From NCBI GenBank assembly GCA_963719135.1, contig CAVRAZ010000004.1, positions 248,001 to 312,000 of the forward strand: 64,000 nt of DNA, given 5' to 3'. The DNA comes from CAVRAZ01 sp963719135 (GTDB lineage Bacteria; Pseudomonadota; Gammaproteobacteria; DSM-19610). The translations under genes and the position numbers were made by a program. Within the stretch, counting starts at the first letter, position 1, and the number at the start of each line of letters is the position of its first letter. Below the pieces are notes generated by a model, which did no database searches, was not told the DNA's origin, and saw only the letters and a list, made by a program, of their open reading frames with translations. This document shows, piece after piece, positions 1 through 9,337 of the stretch.

Positions 1-271
1 TCCCCTGCAAGAGGACATCGAAAATCAAATTCAGTGTTTCGAGGGTCTTGTATTGTTCGCCGTCCGGCAGCACGACCGACTGGACTTTGTAACCTTCCAG
101 AGCATCCAGCGCGGGAGCGAGGTAGAGCGGTCCGACCGTCTCGTTGGTGACAACCATGACTTGGCTGCCCCGAATCGCCGATGCATATAGCGCCCTGTCG
201 CCCAGCAGGCCCGGTCCGATGTGAATTGGATAGCTGCGCTCGCCAAGGTTGAGATTGAGCGTGGTGATCAT
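1..271 (-). CDS. aroB: 3-dehydroquinate synthase, N-terminal part (runs off the window)
   Basis: Cyclises DAHP to 3-dehydroquinate, the second step of the shikimate pathway, in the cytoplasm. About 90 N-terminal residues are visible, beginning MITTLNLNLGERSYPIHIG. The family hallmarks GERSYPI, VVTNETVGPLYL and LPDGEQYKTLETL appear in the right order. An in-frame ATG lies 12 bases further upstream (283); the start at 271 fits the family N-terminus better. It follows aroK on the same strand as the last visible gene of the pilMNOPQ-aroKB cluster. The C-terminal catalytic part lies outside the window. Confidence 0.93.
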   Translation of the reverse strand, partial: MITTLNLNLGERSYPIHIGPGLLGDRALYASAIRGSQVMVVTNETVGPLYLAPALDALEGYKVQSVVLPDGEQYKTLETLNLIFDVLLQG

Positions 272-315
272 GTCGCTAAGCATATCGGGAATCGACGCGG
301 GCGCCAGAACTCCAA

Positions 316-840
316 TTATCCGCGCAATTTGCTCAGCGCGTCCATTATCTTACCCACCACCTCCCCAACCTTGCGGCCGTCGGTATCCACCACCAGATCG
401 GCGACTTCAAGGTAAAGCGGCTCACGGACCGCCATCAGCTCGGTCAGGCGCTTCCTGGGTTCCTCGGTTAGCAACAGTGGCCGATTGCGGTCGCGCGCCG
501 TTCGTTTCATCTGCTGTTGTACCGACGCATGGAGGTAAATGACGCAGCCGCGGGAAGTCAGGTTTTTCCGGTTTTCAGGATGGAGCACGGCGCCGCCGCC
601 TGTCGCCAGGACGACCTCCGGCTGTCCGGTCAGTTCGTCGATAACTGCCTGTTCGCGCGCGCGAAACCCGGCTTCGCCCTCCAGCTCGAAGATGAGGGGA
701 ATATCGACGCCGGTGCGGGTTTCGATTTCGCGATCGCTGTCAATGAACCTGAGTTTGAGAGCGCGCGCGAGCTGTCGCCCGATAGTGGACTTGCCGGCGC
801 CCATCGGTCCGACCAAAAAAAAACTGCCCGGCTCTTTCAT
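316..840 (-). CDS. aroK: Shikimate kinase
   Basis: Phosphorylates shikimate at the 3-OH with ATP. The 174-residue length is normal for AroK. The Walker A loop GPMGAGKST (about residues 12-20), the substrate-binding DSD (residues 35-37), the FRARE segment and the glycine-rich GGGAV loop (about 80-84) are all present, as is the lid arginine region RDRNRPLL. It sits between pilQ and aroB, the usual gammaproteobacterial order, and is probably co-transcribed with both. Confidence 0.96.
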   Translation of the reverse strand: MKEPGSFFLVGPMGAGKSTIGRQLARALKLRFIDSDREIETRTGVDIPLIFELEGEAGFRAREQAVIDELTGQPEVVLATGGGAVLHPENRKNLTSRGCVIYLHASVQQQMKRTARDRNRPLLLTEEPRKRLTELMAVREPLYLEVADLVVDTDGRKVGEVVGKIMDALSKLRG

Positions 841-885
841 GCCGGGCAGATATGCCAGAAATGCGGTCGTGTTACAAGCGCGCTG

Positions 886-3039
886 TCAGTTAAGCGCCAA
901 GCCCTGCTTGAGGATCTTGGGAGTGACGAAAATCAGCAGCTCACGCTTGTTGTTGGTGTTGCGCTCGGTCTTGAACAGCCAGCCCACCGCCGGAAGGTCG
1001 CCGAGGAATGGAACGCGATCGGAACCGTTTATCCTTTCCTCCTGGAAAATACCGCCCAGGACCAGCGTTTCGCCGTTATCTACCAGCACTTTGGTGGTGA
1101 CGTTCTGCGTGTTGATGCTGGGTACGCCCTCGAATTGGTCGCCTACGGCGTCTTTACTCACGTGCAGGTCCATGATGATGCGGTCATCCGGCGTAATCTG
1201 CGGGCGGACAGTTAGCTCCAGTACGGCTTCCTTGAAGCTGACTGTGGCCGCGCCACTGGACGACGCTTCCTTGTAGGGAATTTCGACGCCCTGCTTGATC
1301 GACGCCTGTTGCTGGTCCGACGTGGTCACGCGCGGACTGGAAATGACCTCGCCGCGGTTTTCGGCCTGCATGGCGGAAAGCTCGAGTTGCAGCAGGCGGC
1401 TGCCGAGGTGGCCGATCGCGATACCCAGGGCACCCGCCGGGTTGGAAACCGGCAGGTTGACAAGAAGGCCCTCGTTACCGCTGCCTGCAGGCACTTCGAA
1501 TGCGGTGGTGGTGTCGGCATAGTTGACATCGCCGGGCTGCTTGCCACCAATCGAGTAGAAATCTCCGCCATTATAGAACTTGGTCCTGCTCAGGCCGAAT
1601 TTAACACCCAGGTCCTTGGCAAAGTCGTTGTTGGCCAGGACTATGCGCGATTCGATCAGCACTTGCCTGACCGGCACGTCCAGGCGCGCGACCATCTTCC
1701 TGATCTGTTCCAGCTTGTCGGCAGTGTCCTGCAACAATAGGGTGTTGGTACGTTCGTCGATGCTGACGGCGCCGCGTTCCGACAGAAGTGAGTTGTCTTT
1801 GCTCTTGATCAGGGCCGCCAAGTCCGCCGCCTTGGCATAGTTCACCTGCATGAAATCAGAATAAAGGGGCGCCAGTTCTTCGATCTGTTTCTGCGATTCC
1901 AGCTCCAGTTTTTCCCGCGCGGCGATTTCGTCGCTGGGGGCAACAAGCATGACGTTACCGTTCTGGCGCTTCGCCAGCCCCTTGGTCTTAAGCACGATAT
2001 CCAGTGCCTGATCCCAGGGCACATTCTGCATGCGCAGGGTTAGATTGCCCTTGACCGAATCACTGACGACGATGTTGATTCCGGTAAAGTCGGCCAGCAG
2101 TTGCAGCACAGAGCGGACTTCGATGTCCTGGAAATTCAGCGACAGCCGTTCGCCGGTATAGCCGAACTCTTCCTTGCGGCGCGCCTGCTGCTCTTCCTTG
2201 GTGGTCGGGCGAATCTCAAGCGTGAACTGGTTGTTGGACTGATAGGCGAGGTGTTCGTACTCGCCAGTCGGTGTCACCGTCATGCGGACGCCGCCGCGCG
2301 CCAGCTGTGTATCGATGGTTTCGACGGGCGTCGCGAAATCGGTGACGTCCAGACGACGCAGCAGGTCGCTGGCGACAGTGGCGTTCTGGAAGTCCAGCAC
2401 GACTTTGCCCCCCTCCTGACGCATGTCGACCGGGATCGAGGGGTCGGACAACGTGACAATTACACGTCCCTCGCCCTGCGTGCCACGACGGAAATCGATA
2501 TTGGTAATGCTTGCATTGCCGGCTGCGGCTGCGGGCGCGTTGGAAGACGTCGTGGCCGCCGCCGAGGCTGTTGTGGTGTCCGACTCGCCGAGCGTGATGA
2601 TGACCTGATTGCCTTCCGCGCGGGTCTGGTAGGGCACCATGTCCACGAGATTCAGGACAACGCGGGTACGGCCCTTGACTTCGACGGCTGTCACGCTCTG
2701 TGCAGGGCCGACACCGATGGCCTGGTTCCGGCCCGGCAACTCGCTCTTGGTTGCCGGCAGGTCCAGGGCGATGCGTGCGGGGTTGTCAATGGTGAAGCTG
2801 GCCGGATTCGAGACCGGTTGTGTCAAAACCAAGTTGATCTGGACGCGGTTGCCGGGCAGAGCGGTGTAGGTGATCTCTTTCAGTGCGTTCAGCGCTGGGG
2901 CCTGTTCTGCGGCCCAGGTATTGGTAAGACAGCTCAGCAGCAGCCCGGCGAAGAGCATCAGGCAGCGTGAGACGCGCGCGCCGCATTCGGTCAGCATCCG
3001 GTCCGAGTCCAGGCCGGTTCGAAGTGTCGTTGCAGTCAT
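886..3039 (-). CDS. pilQ: Type IV pilus secretin PilQ
   Basis: Forms the outer-membrane ring through which the type IV pilus fibre exits. The 717-residue protein has an N-terminal signal segment (about 22-44, ending TWAAE), two AMIN-type domains (about 50-280), a secretin/TonB short N-terminal domain (about 305-375, ITGINIVVSDSVKGN), an N-domain, and a C-terminal secretin domain whose conserved VLGGIFQEE motif falls near residue 670. It is the last pil gene of the minus-strand cluster, 14 bases after pilP. Confidence 0.96.
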   Translation of the reverse strand: MTATTLRTGLDSDRMLTECGARVSRCLMLFAGLLLSCLTNTWAAEQAPALNALKEITYTALPGNRVQINLVLTQPVSNPASFTIDNPARIALDLPATKSELPGRNQAIGVGPAQSVTAVEVKGRTRVVLNLVDMVPYQTRAEGNQVIITLGESDTTTASAAATTSSNAPAAAAGNASITNIDFRRGTQGEGRVIVTLSDPSIPVDMRQEGGKVVLDFQNATVASDLLRRLDVTDFATPVETIDTQLARGGVRMTVTPTGEYEHLAYQSNNQFTLEIRPTTKEEQQARRKEEFGYTGERLSLNFQDIEVRSVLQLLADFTGINIVVSDSVKGNLTLRMQNVPWDQALDIVLKTKGLAKRQNGNVMLVAPSDEIAAREKLELESQKQIEELAPLYSDFMQVNYAKAADLAALIKSKDNSLLSERGAVSIDERTNTLLLQDTADKLEQIRKMVARLDVPVRQVLIESRIVLANNDFAKDLGVKFGLSRTKFYNGGDFYSIGGKQPGDVNYADTTTAFEVPAGSGNEGLLVNLPVSNPAGALGIAIGHLGSRLLQLELSAMQAENRGEVISSPRVTTSDQQQASIKQGVEIPYKEASSSGAATVSFKEAVLELTVRPQITPDDRIIMDLHVSKDAVGDQFEGVPSINTQNVTTKVLVDNGETLVLGGIFQEERINGSDRVPFLGDLPAVGWLFKTERNTNNKRELLIFVTPKILKQGLALN

Positions 3040-3053
3040 GTTTGCCTTCCCCG

Positions 3054-3584
3054 TTATTTATCGCTGTCGCTGAGTGCCAGAAAAGCTTGGCGTTCCATCC
3101 ATCCGCCGAGTCCGTCCGGTGTGATCTCACTCACCGAGATTTCGGACTCCGTGATCTGGGTTATTTTCCCATAATTCTGTCCAATATAATTACCCGGGCG
3201 CACGCGATGAATCGTGCTGTCGCTCGATCGGACCAGCGCGAACGAGGAGCCGGCCTTGTCCAGAATGCCAACCATACGCAGACTGTCCAGCGGTTCCGAT
3301 TCCAGCGGCTCGCGCGGTCTGTTGAAGTCCGGCTTAAGCCCATTGGTCGACGACCTTGCCACTAGGTCGCTGGGCTGCGAGTTAGATGGCGGCGTGAACG
3401 GATCGCGTTCGTTGGACGCACTGTACAGATAGGTCTCGTATGGTGCAAATTCCGGTAACGGCTCGATCTTGGAGCGTTGCTGCGACTTTACTTCCTCGAC
3501 ATAACTCTGGAGGTCCTTGACATTGCCGCTGTTGCATCCGTAAAGGAGCATGGAGGCCAGCAGGCAGACGCTCAGGCGCTTCAT
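3054..3584 (-). CDS. pilP: Type IV pilus lipoprotein PilP
   Basis: Inner-membrane lipoprotein that links the PilN/PilO subcomplex to the PilQ secretin. The N-terminus MKRLSVCLLASMLLYGCNSG has a lipobox (LLYGC), so Cys17 is the predicted lipidated residue. The C-terminal half carries the beta-sandwich signature region (LDSLRMVGIL, then RVRPGNYIGQNYGKI). Length 176 is typical. Its start overlaps the end of pilO by 4 bases, indicating translational coupling. Confidence 0.94.
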   Translation of the reverse strand: MKRLSVCLLASMLLYGCNSGNVKDLQSYVEEVKSQQRSKIEPLPEFAPYETYLYSASNERDPFTPPSNSQPSDLVARSSTNGLKPDFNRPREPLESEPLDSLRMVGILDKAGSSFALVRSSDSTIHRVRPGNYIGQNYGKITQITESEISVSEITPDGLGGWMERQAFLALSDSDK

Positions 3585-4216
3585 TTTGCACCTCCTTTCG
3601 CATCTTTCGAATCCTTCGCATTATTCGCTGCCTGTTCGTTCTCGTCCAGGTAACGGTACGTCTTGGCAAGCAACTCCATCGTAAGTTCTCCGGTTCCCTT
3701 GCCGGGAGCTATGTTGATGTCGTGTACCGTAACGATGCGCGGCAGAGCGGCGACCCCGCTTACGAACTGGCCGAACTCGTGGTAGGTGCCCTTGACCCGG
3801 ATACTAATCGGCAACTCGGCATAGAATTCACGCGGAATTTCGCTCTGTGGCTTGAACAGCTCGAATTCGAGTCCGCTGGCCAGACCGCTTTGGGAAATAT
3901 CGACTAGGAGGTCGGCCACTTCGGTCTTGTTCGGGAGCTGGCGCAGCATGGCGCCGAAAGACTCCTTCATCTCGGCCAACTGCTGCTCATACGCTTCCAG
4001 GTTGGCGGCTTTCTTTGCCTTGGTCTCGAACTTGGTCCGCAGCTCAGTCTCCTGGGACTCGGATTTCTGGAGCTGGATACGTTGATCCTTCATGTCGAGA
4101 AAGTAGCCCATGACCAGTGCCGCCACGAAGATCAGGGCGAAAGCGGCCATGCGAACCGGCGTCGGCCAGTTGCCGACGTTGTTCAGATCAAGATTGTTCA
4201 ATTCTGCAAGATTCAT
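3581..4216 (-). CDS. pilO: Type IV pilus inner-membrane protein PilO
   Basis: Bitopic inner-membrane alignment protein that heterodimerises with PilN. One transmembrane helix lies at about residues 24-41 (PVRMAAFALIFVAALVMGYF), followed by a charged coiled coil (about 45-105) and a ferredoxin-like periplasmic domain. The acidic/lysine-rich tail (KDSKDAKGGAK) is common in the family. Length 211. It overlaps pilP by 4 bases and adjoins pilN. Confidence 0.94.
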   Translation of the reverse strand: MNLAELNNLDLNNVGNWPTPVRMAAFALIFVAALVMGYFLDMKDQRIQLQKSESQETELRTKFETKAKKAANLEAYEQQLAEMKESFGAMLRQLPNKTEVADLLVDISQSGLASGLEFELFKPQSEIPREFYAELPISIRVKGTYHEFGQFVSGVAALPRIVTVHDINIAPGKGTGELTMELLAKTYRYLDENEQAANNAKDSKDAKGGAK

Positions 4217-4785
4217 CAGCCTTGCTCCCCGTCGTTTTTCGCCGAGTCGTCGACCTGGTTGGCTCGCAGGACGAACTCGGCATTACGCCGGACCTTGTCG
4301 TCCTTGGTCTCGATGACATCCAGTTTAGGGTCGCCTATCCAGTGAGAGCCGTCGATGTTGCGCATGTAGGCAGAGACCCGGGCGTTGGACTGCGCGATGC
4401 CCGACAGTGTCAAGTCATTACCTTTCTGGGTAATCTTCTGCAAATACACGCCATCCGGCAGCGTATGTACCAGTTCATCCATCAAGTGAACGCTCTGTGG
4501 ACGCGAGCGCTGCAGCTGCTGGATGATGTCCATGCGAGCCAACAGTGCGGTCTTGGTCTTCTCGAGCTCCTTAATCTTCTCAATCTTCGTGTCCAGTTGA
4601 GCGATTTCGGTTTCGAGGAACTGGTTGCGCTCGTTCTGGCTGCTGATCATGCTTTCCATCTGCATGTGGGCCAACAGGACGAGTAGCCCGCCGGCGACTG
4701 CGGAAAGTCCGGCGGTGACCGCAAATTCCTGCTGTTTCTTCTTGCGCAGCTCCTCGCGCCAGGGAAGAAGGTTAATATGTGCCAT
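4216..4785 (-). CDS. pilN: Type IV pilus protein PilN
   Basis: Inner-membrane partner of PilO that binds cytoplasmic PilM through its N-terminus. The conserved PilM-binding segment INLLPWRE is at residues 4-11. A transmembrane helix (about 24-42) and a coiled coil (about 50-90) follow, then a periplasmic domain. Length 189 is normal. Its first base overlaps the last base of pilM. Confidence 0.94.
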   Translation of the reverse strand: MAHINLLPWREELRKKKQQEFAVTAGLSAVAGGLLVLLAHMQMESMISSQNERNQFLETEIAQLDTKIEKIKELEKTKTALLARMDIIQQLQRSRPQSVHLMDELVHTLPDGVYLQKITQKGNDLTLSGIAQSNARVSAYMRNIDGSHWIGDPKLDVIETKDDKVRRNAEFVLRANQVDDSAKNDGEQG

Positions 4786-5855
4786 CAGTCAAAACTCCTT
4801 AAGGCCAGCCCGCAAGCGATCAACAGCGCGGGAGCGTCGTTGCTCAGCGACTGCGGCTTGACGCGCGAAGACAGAGACATCGAGGCAAAGGGATTCGCGA
4901 CCACGGTCTCAATACCCGTACGCTCGTTGATCAGATTCGCGATGCCTGGTATGGACGCGCTGCCGCCGGCCAGCATGATCTGGTCAACGCTGTTGTACTG
5001 GCTCGACGAAAAGAAGAACTGCAGCGAGCGACTGACCTGCTGGCACATCGCCTCCTTGAACGGCTCCAGCACTTCCGGTTGATAGTTCTCCGGCAGACCG
5101 CCCTGGCGCTTGGCCATGCCCGCTTCCTCGTAGGACAACCCGTAGCGACGCATGATTTCCTCTGTAAGCTGCTTGCCACCGAATACCTGCTCGCGGGTAT
5201 AGATCAGTTTCTGGTCGTGAAGCACGCTCAGCGTCGTCATGGTGGCCCCAACGTCGACAATCGCCACGGTCCGGTCGATGCCTTGGTCAGGGACCTGGTC
5301 GAGCAGGAGCCGAAATGCGTTTTCCGTTGCGTAGGCCTCAACGTCGACGATCCGGGCCGCCAGCCCGCCGCTTTCCACGGCGGCGGTGCGGACATCCACG
5401 GTTTCGGTACGGCACGCAGCCAGCAGGACGTCCACGGTATCGGGATTATTCTGGGACTTGCCCAGAACCTCGAAATCCAGGCTGACTTCCTCCAGTGGGT
5501 AGGGCACGTACTGGTCGGCTTCCAGCTCAATCTGGCTTTGCAGTTCGTCGTCGGACAGATTGCCGGGCATGGAGATCGTCTTGGTGATAACATTTGACCC
5601 CGCGACCGCGACGGCCGCAAATTTGCCGCGGGTGCCGGCGCGTTTGATCGCGCGTCTCACGGCCTCTCCAACGGCCTCGACATCGCTTATGTTCTTTTCG
5701 ACGACGGAGTTGGGCGGCAGCGGTTCGACCGCGTAACTTTCTATACGGTAGCGATTTCCGTGACGGCTGAGTTCGACTAGTTTGACCGCCGTCGAGCTGA
5801 TGTCCAGACCGAGCAATGGCGGGGTACTCCGTGAAAACAGTTGCGCTATTTGCAC
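4785..5855 (-). CDS. pilM: Type IV pilus actin-like ATPase PilM
   Basis: Cytoplasmic actin-fold protein that binds PilN and transmits assembly state to the pilus machine. The 356-residue protein shows the first phosphate loop LLGLDISSTAVKLVEL (15-30), AVAGSNVITKTI, the second phosphate loop VDVGATMTTLSV (about 200-211) and LAGGSASIPGI (about 296-306). It is the first gene of the minus-strand pilMNOPQ-aroKB operon and is divergent from mrcA. Confidence 0.95.
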   Translation of the reverse strand: MQIAQLFSRSTPPLLGLDISSTAVKLVELSRHGNRYRIESYAVEPLPPNSVVEKNISDVEAVGEAVRRAIKRAGTRGKFAAVAVAGSNVITKTISMPGNLSDDELQSQIELEADQYVPYPLEEVSLDFEVLGKSQNNPDTVDVLLAACRTETVDVRTAAVESGGLAARIVDVEAYATENAFRLLLDQVPDQGIDRTVAIVDVGATMTTLSVLHDQKLIYTREQVFGGKQLTEEIMRRYGLSYEEAGMAKRQGGLPENYQPEVLEPFKEAMCQQVSRSLQFFFSSSQYNSVDQIMLAGGSASIPGIANLINERTGIETVVANPFASMSLSSRVKPQSLSNDAPALLIACGLALRSFD

Positions 5856-6048
5856 TGGACTTTCCCTTTTAGTACGCCAAGTACGTAGTGTGTTTACCGT
5901 TAAGGATCAGGTGGCGATAATCAATGGCGATCTCTTGACCGTGTCTGTAGGCCATCGCCGTTCGATTCCAGTTATCGGACGCTTTATACTGAAGTTTAGA
6001 AATCTCAAGACTTTCTGAGTTTGAATTGAGTCACAGTCCGCCAAGTTT
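5856..6048. promoter_or_regulatory. Divergent promoter region between pilM and mrcA
   Basis: A 193-base spacer separates the divergent pilM operon and mrcA and is less GC-rich than its neighbours. On the plus strand TATACT (5985-5990) could be a -10 box for mrcA. No clear -35 hexamer sits 16-18 bases upstream, so only the general location is supported. The mrcA/pilM divergence is a conserved gammaproteobacterial arrangement. Confidence 0.35.
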
Positions 6049-8511
6049 ATGACGCTTGCAAGCAGGCTACTCCGTTGGGTATTGGTACTCGTTTTCGCCG
6101 CGCTAGCGCTAGCGTGCGTGGCGGCCGTCGTTGCATACTGGTACATAGTGCCGAGGCTGCCCGACATTGAGCAGTTACAGGACGTCCAGTATTCGGTCCC
6201 GCTGCGAATCTTCTCCCGGGACGGCTTGCTGATGGCGGAGTTCGGCGAACAGCGCCGTTCCACCATCCGCTACGAAGACCTCCCAAAGACGGCGATCCAG
6301 GCGATTCTGGCTACCGAGGACGATCGCTTCTTCGAACACCCGGGTATCGACTATCAGGGACTGGTGAGGGCTGGCTTGGAGCTGCTCAAGACCGGAGAAA
6401 AGCGCCAGGGTGGCAGCACCATCACAATGCAGGTGGCGCGCAACTTCTTCCTGAGTCGGGAAAAGACCTATCTGCGCAAGGTGCGGGAGATATTCCTGGC
6501 GCTCAAGATAGAACACAGTCTCAGCAAGGAGCAGATTCTGGAGCTCTATCTGAACAAGATCTACTTCGGCCAGCGGGCATACGGGATCGCCGCCGCGGCC
6601 AGCGTGTACTACGGCCTCCCCCTGAACGACGTTAGTGTGGCGCAGATGGCCATGATCGCCGGGTTGCCCAAGGCGCCGTCGGCCAACAACCCGATCAGCA
6701 ACCCCGGGCGTGCTATCGAGCGGCGGAACTACGTCCTCAAGCGCATGTACGTGCTGGGCTACATTAATTCGGAGACCTACCTGGCGGCGCTGAAAGAGGT
6801 GGACAACGCCGAATTGCACAGCGCCGCGACTGACGTAGACGCGGCCTACGTCGCTGAAATGGTGCGAAATGATCTCTACGCCAAGTATGGCGAGGAGATT
6901 TACAGTCGAGGCTTTCGTGTCACCACGACTATCGACAGTCGATTGCAGGACATCGCCAATCGAGCCACGCGAAGTGCGTTGCTGGATTACGACAGTCGCC
7001 ACGGGTACCGCGGACCAGAAGCGCATGTCGAACTGGCGGTCGATGCGGACGAAACAGCGTGGCGCGAGGCGCTGGCGAGTAACAAGAAGATAGCTGATTT
7101 CCCGCCAGCACTGGTGGTCGAAGTCGGCGAACGCAGCGCGACGGTCTACCTGGCCGAGTCCGGTACGCTGAAACTGGATTGGAGCGGACTTTCCTGGGCG
7201 CAGCCCTACGAGTCGCCGAACTGGCGCGGCAAAACGCCGGAAAAAGCCGGTGATATTCTCAAACGGGGTGACATCGTACGTATCGCACCGGCCGGTGACA
7301 AGCAAAGGGGCTGGAGGCTGACGCAAATCCCGCTGGTTGAGGGCGCCCTGGTCTCGATGTCGCCGGATGACGGGGCGGTACTGGCGCTGACCGGCGGCTT
7401 CGACTTCTTCAAGAGCAAGTTCAACCGTGCCATTCAGGCGCAGCGTCAGCCGGGCTCAAGTTTCAAGCCTTTTGTCTATTCGGCGGCACTGGACAAGGGT
7501 TATACGACAGCAAGTATCTTCAATGACGCTCCCGTGGTGCTGAATGACCCCAGCCTGGAGACAACTTGGCGACCGGAGAATTACAGCGGCAAGTTCTACG
7601 GCCCGACGCGTCTGCGCGAGGCATTGACGCATTCGCGCAATCTGGTATCGATTCGACTGTTGCAGGCAATAGGGCCTGCCTACGCAGCGCACTACTCCGA
7701 GCGCTTCGGGTTTCCGTCGTCGCAATTGCCGCGTAATCTGTCGCTCGCGCTGGGAGCGGGAACCGCGACGCCCATGCAAATGGCTAGAGGCTACAGCGTG
7801 TTCGCCAACGGCGGATCCCTGGTCGAGCCCTACTACATTAAAGAGGTCACCGACAGTGAGAGTCAGGCATTGTTTACAGCCAACCCTGCTGCGGCATGCC
7901 GCGACTGCGATCAGGAACCGGATATTAGACTAGCCACCGGAGAAGCCGGCGGCGTCGAGATAGTTGAAAAGGATAAGACGACCACGGCAGATAACGGCAC
8001 GCGCACCGCGCCGCAGGTGATATCGTCCGACAACGCGTACCTGATGACGTCCATGATGCGAGACGTGATCCGACGTGGCACCGGCGCCAAGGCACGTTCC
8101 CTGGGGCGCGACGATCTGGCCGGCAAGACGGGTACAACCAACGACCAGCGCGACGCCTGGTTCTGCGGTTATTCTGCGCATCTTGTGACAACTGTCTGGG
8201 TTGGCTTCGACCAGGTCGAACAACTGGGCAACGGCGAAACCGGCGCCAAAGCGGCGTTGCCGATGTGGATCGCCTATATGGGAGAGGCCCTGAAGGGCGT
8301 GCCGCAGGAACTGGCGCCTGCACCAGCCGACTTGGTGACGTTGCGCATCGACCCGGACAACGGGCTGCTGCTCCCCCCGGATGCGACTGGCGGCATCGAC
8401 GAAATCTTCAGCGAGGAGAATCAGCCGGCGGAATACAGCGAACGTTTCTCCAGGGCGACGGGAACCGACGCCGGAGCAACCACGGGCGAGGAGCCCGAGC
8501 CACTGTTCTAG
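6049..8511 (+). CDS. mrcA: Bifunctional penicillin-binding protein 1A
   Basis: Inner-membrane enzyme that polymerises lipid II glycan (transglycosylase) and crosslinks peptides (transpeptidase). An N-terminal transmembrane anchor (about 10-34) precedes the GT51 domain, with EDDRFFEHPGIDYQG (catalytic Glu about 91) and QGGSTITMQVARN. An OB-like insert follows. The transpeptidase shows SSFK (about 467, nucleophilic Ser), SRN (about 527) and KTGTT (about 693). The 820-residue length is standard. The gene ends in TAG. Confidence 0.96.
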   Translation: MTLASRLLRWVLVLVFAALALACVAAVVAYWYIVPRLPDIEQLQDVQYSVPLRIFSRDGLLMAEFGEQRRSTIRYEDLPKTAIQAILATEDDRFFEHPGIDYQGLVRAGLELLKTGEKRQGGSTITMQVARNFFLSREKTYLRKVREIFLALKIEHSLSKEQILELYLNKIYFGQRAYGIAAAASVYYGLPLNDVSVAQMAMIAGLPKAPSANNPISNPGRAIERRNYVLKRMYVLGYINSETYLAALKEVDNAELHSAATDVDAAYVAEMVRNDLYAKYGEEIYSRGFRVTTTIDSRLQDIANRATRSALLDYDSRHGYRGPEAHVELAVDADETAWREALASNKKIADFPPALVVEVGERSATVYLAESGTLKLDWSGLSWAQPYESPNWRGKTPEKAGDILKRGDIVRIAPAGDKQRGWRLTQIPLVEGALVSMSPDDGAVLALTGGFDFFKSKFNRAIQAQRQPGSSFKPFVYSAALDKGYTTASIFNDAPVVLNDPSLETTWRPENYSGKFYGPTRLREALTHSRNLVSIRLLQAIGPAYAAHYSERFGFPSSQLPRNLSLALGAGTATPMQMARGYSVFANGGSLVEPYYIKEVTDSESQALFTANPAAACRDCDQEPDIRLATGEAGGVEIVEKDKTTTADNGTRTAPQVISSDNAYLMTSMMRDVIRRGTGAKARSLGRDDLAGKTGTTNDQRDAWFCGYSAHLVTTVWVGFDQVEQLGNGETGAKAALPMWIAYMGEALKGVPQELAPAPADLVTLRIDPDNGLLLPPDATGGIDEIFSEENQPAEYSERFSRATGTDAGATTGEEPEPLF

Positions 8512-8680
8512 CAGACGGCTGGATGAAGTTCATGCAGCACGTCCTGCATCGCAGACCGGCCTAAAATATTCATGTACCCGGCGTTCACAGCGCTTTTTCG
8601 CAGCGTTTCACTTCATCTCGAAGTCGCCTGAACTTTCTGCCGCAGTCTGCTGGCACCGTAAGATTGAGGTGGTAACCACA

Positions 8681-9325
8681 ATGGCCCGTTCATCAACACC
8701 GGAACAGCAGATGCGAATGCGGATCGCCCAGGAGGCCGCGCGCTTGATCGCCGAGGATGGCATGACGGATTTTCTCGCGGCCAAGCGCAAGGCCGCGCAA
8801 CGACTGGGCGCGCCGAACACCCGCCATATGCCGGGTAACCAGGAGATCGAGGAGGCGTTGTTGATGCATCAACGGCTCTTTCAGGCCGACACCCAACCGC
8901 AGGTTCTGCGGAATCTCCGGCGCACCGCAGTCGACGCGATGAAGCGGTTCGAGTCGTTCAAACCCAGGCTCACCGGCGCCGTACTCAACGGCACCGCGGG
9001 CGCCCACGCCGAAATCGAACTGCATCTTTTCGCGCCCGCGGCCAAGGATGTGGCGCTGTTTCTGCTTGACCACAAGATTCCATTTGAGACCGGCCAGCGA
9101 CGGTTCCGGTTCGAGCGCGAGGTCTGGGAGGAGATCCCGCTGTTTCACGTCTATGCGGGCGACCACAGCGTCGTGCTCGCCGTATTTCCCCTGGACGGCC
9201 GGCGCGAAGCGCCACGTAGCCCGGTGGACGGCCGGCCGATGGCGCGTGCCGACCTCAAGGCGGTCGAGGCTCTGCTGGCCGAAAAGGCGGCGGGACAGGG
9301 CGTCGTCTTCGGCCCGCTCGATTGA
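8681..9325 (+). CDS. Conserved hypothetical protein
   Basis: A 214-residue soluble protein, not assigned to a named family with confidence. The start at 8681 is chosen because GAGGTGG lies about 10 bases upstream; the open frame extends further 5' but overlaps mrcA. The N-terminal part (RIAQEAARLIAEDG) resembles a helical HTH-like segment with an arginine/lysine-rich helix. The C-terminal part has alternating strands and the pattern AHAEIELHLFA...VALFLLDHKIPFE, recalling nucleotidyltransferase-like proteins of related bacteria. It is convergent with the malic enzyme gene, 12 bases away. Function unknown. Confidence 0.8.
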   Translation: MARSSTPEQQMRMRIAQEAARLIAEDGMTDFLAAKRKAAQRLGAPNTRHMPGNQEIEEALLMHQRLFQADTQPQVLRNLRRTAVDAMKRFESFKPRLTGAVLNGTAGAHAEIELHLFAPAAKDVALFLLDHKIPFETGQRRFRFEREVWEEIPLFHVYAGDHSVVLAVFPLDGRREAPRSPVDGRPMARADLKAVEALLAEKAAGQGVVFGPLD

Positions 9326-9337
9326 CCACCGCGACCG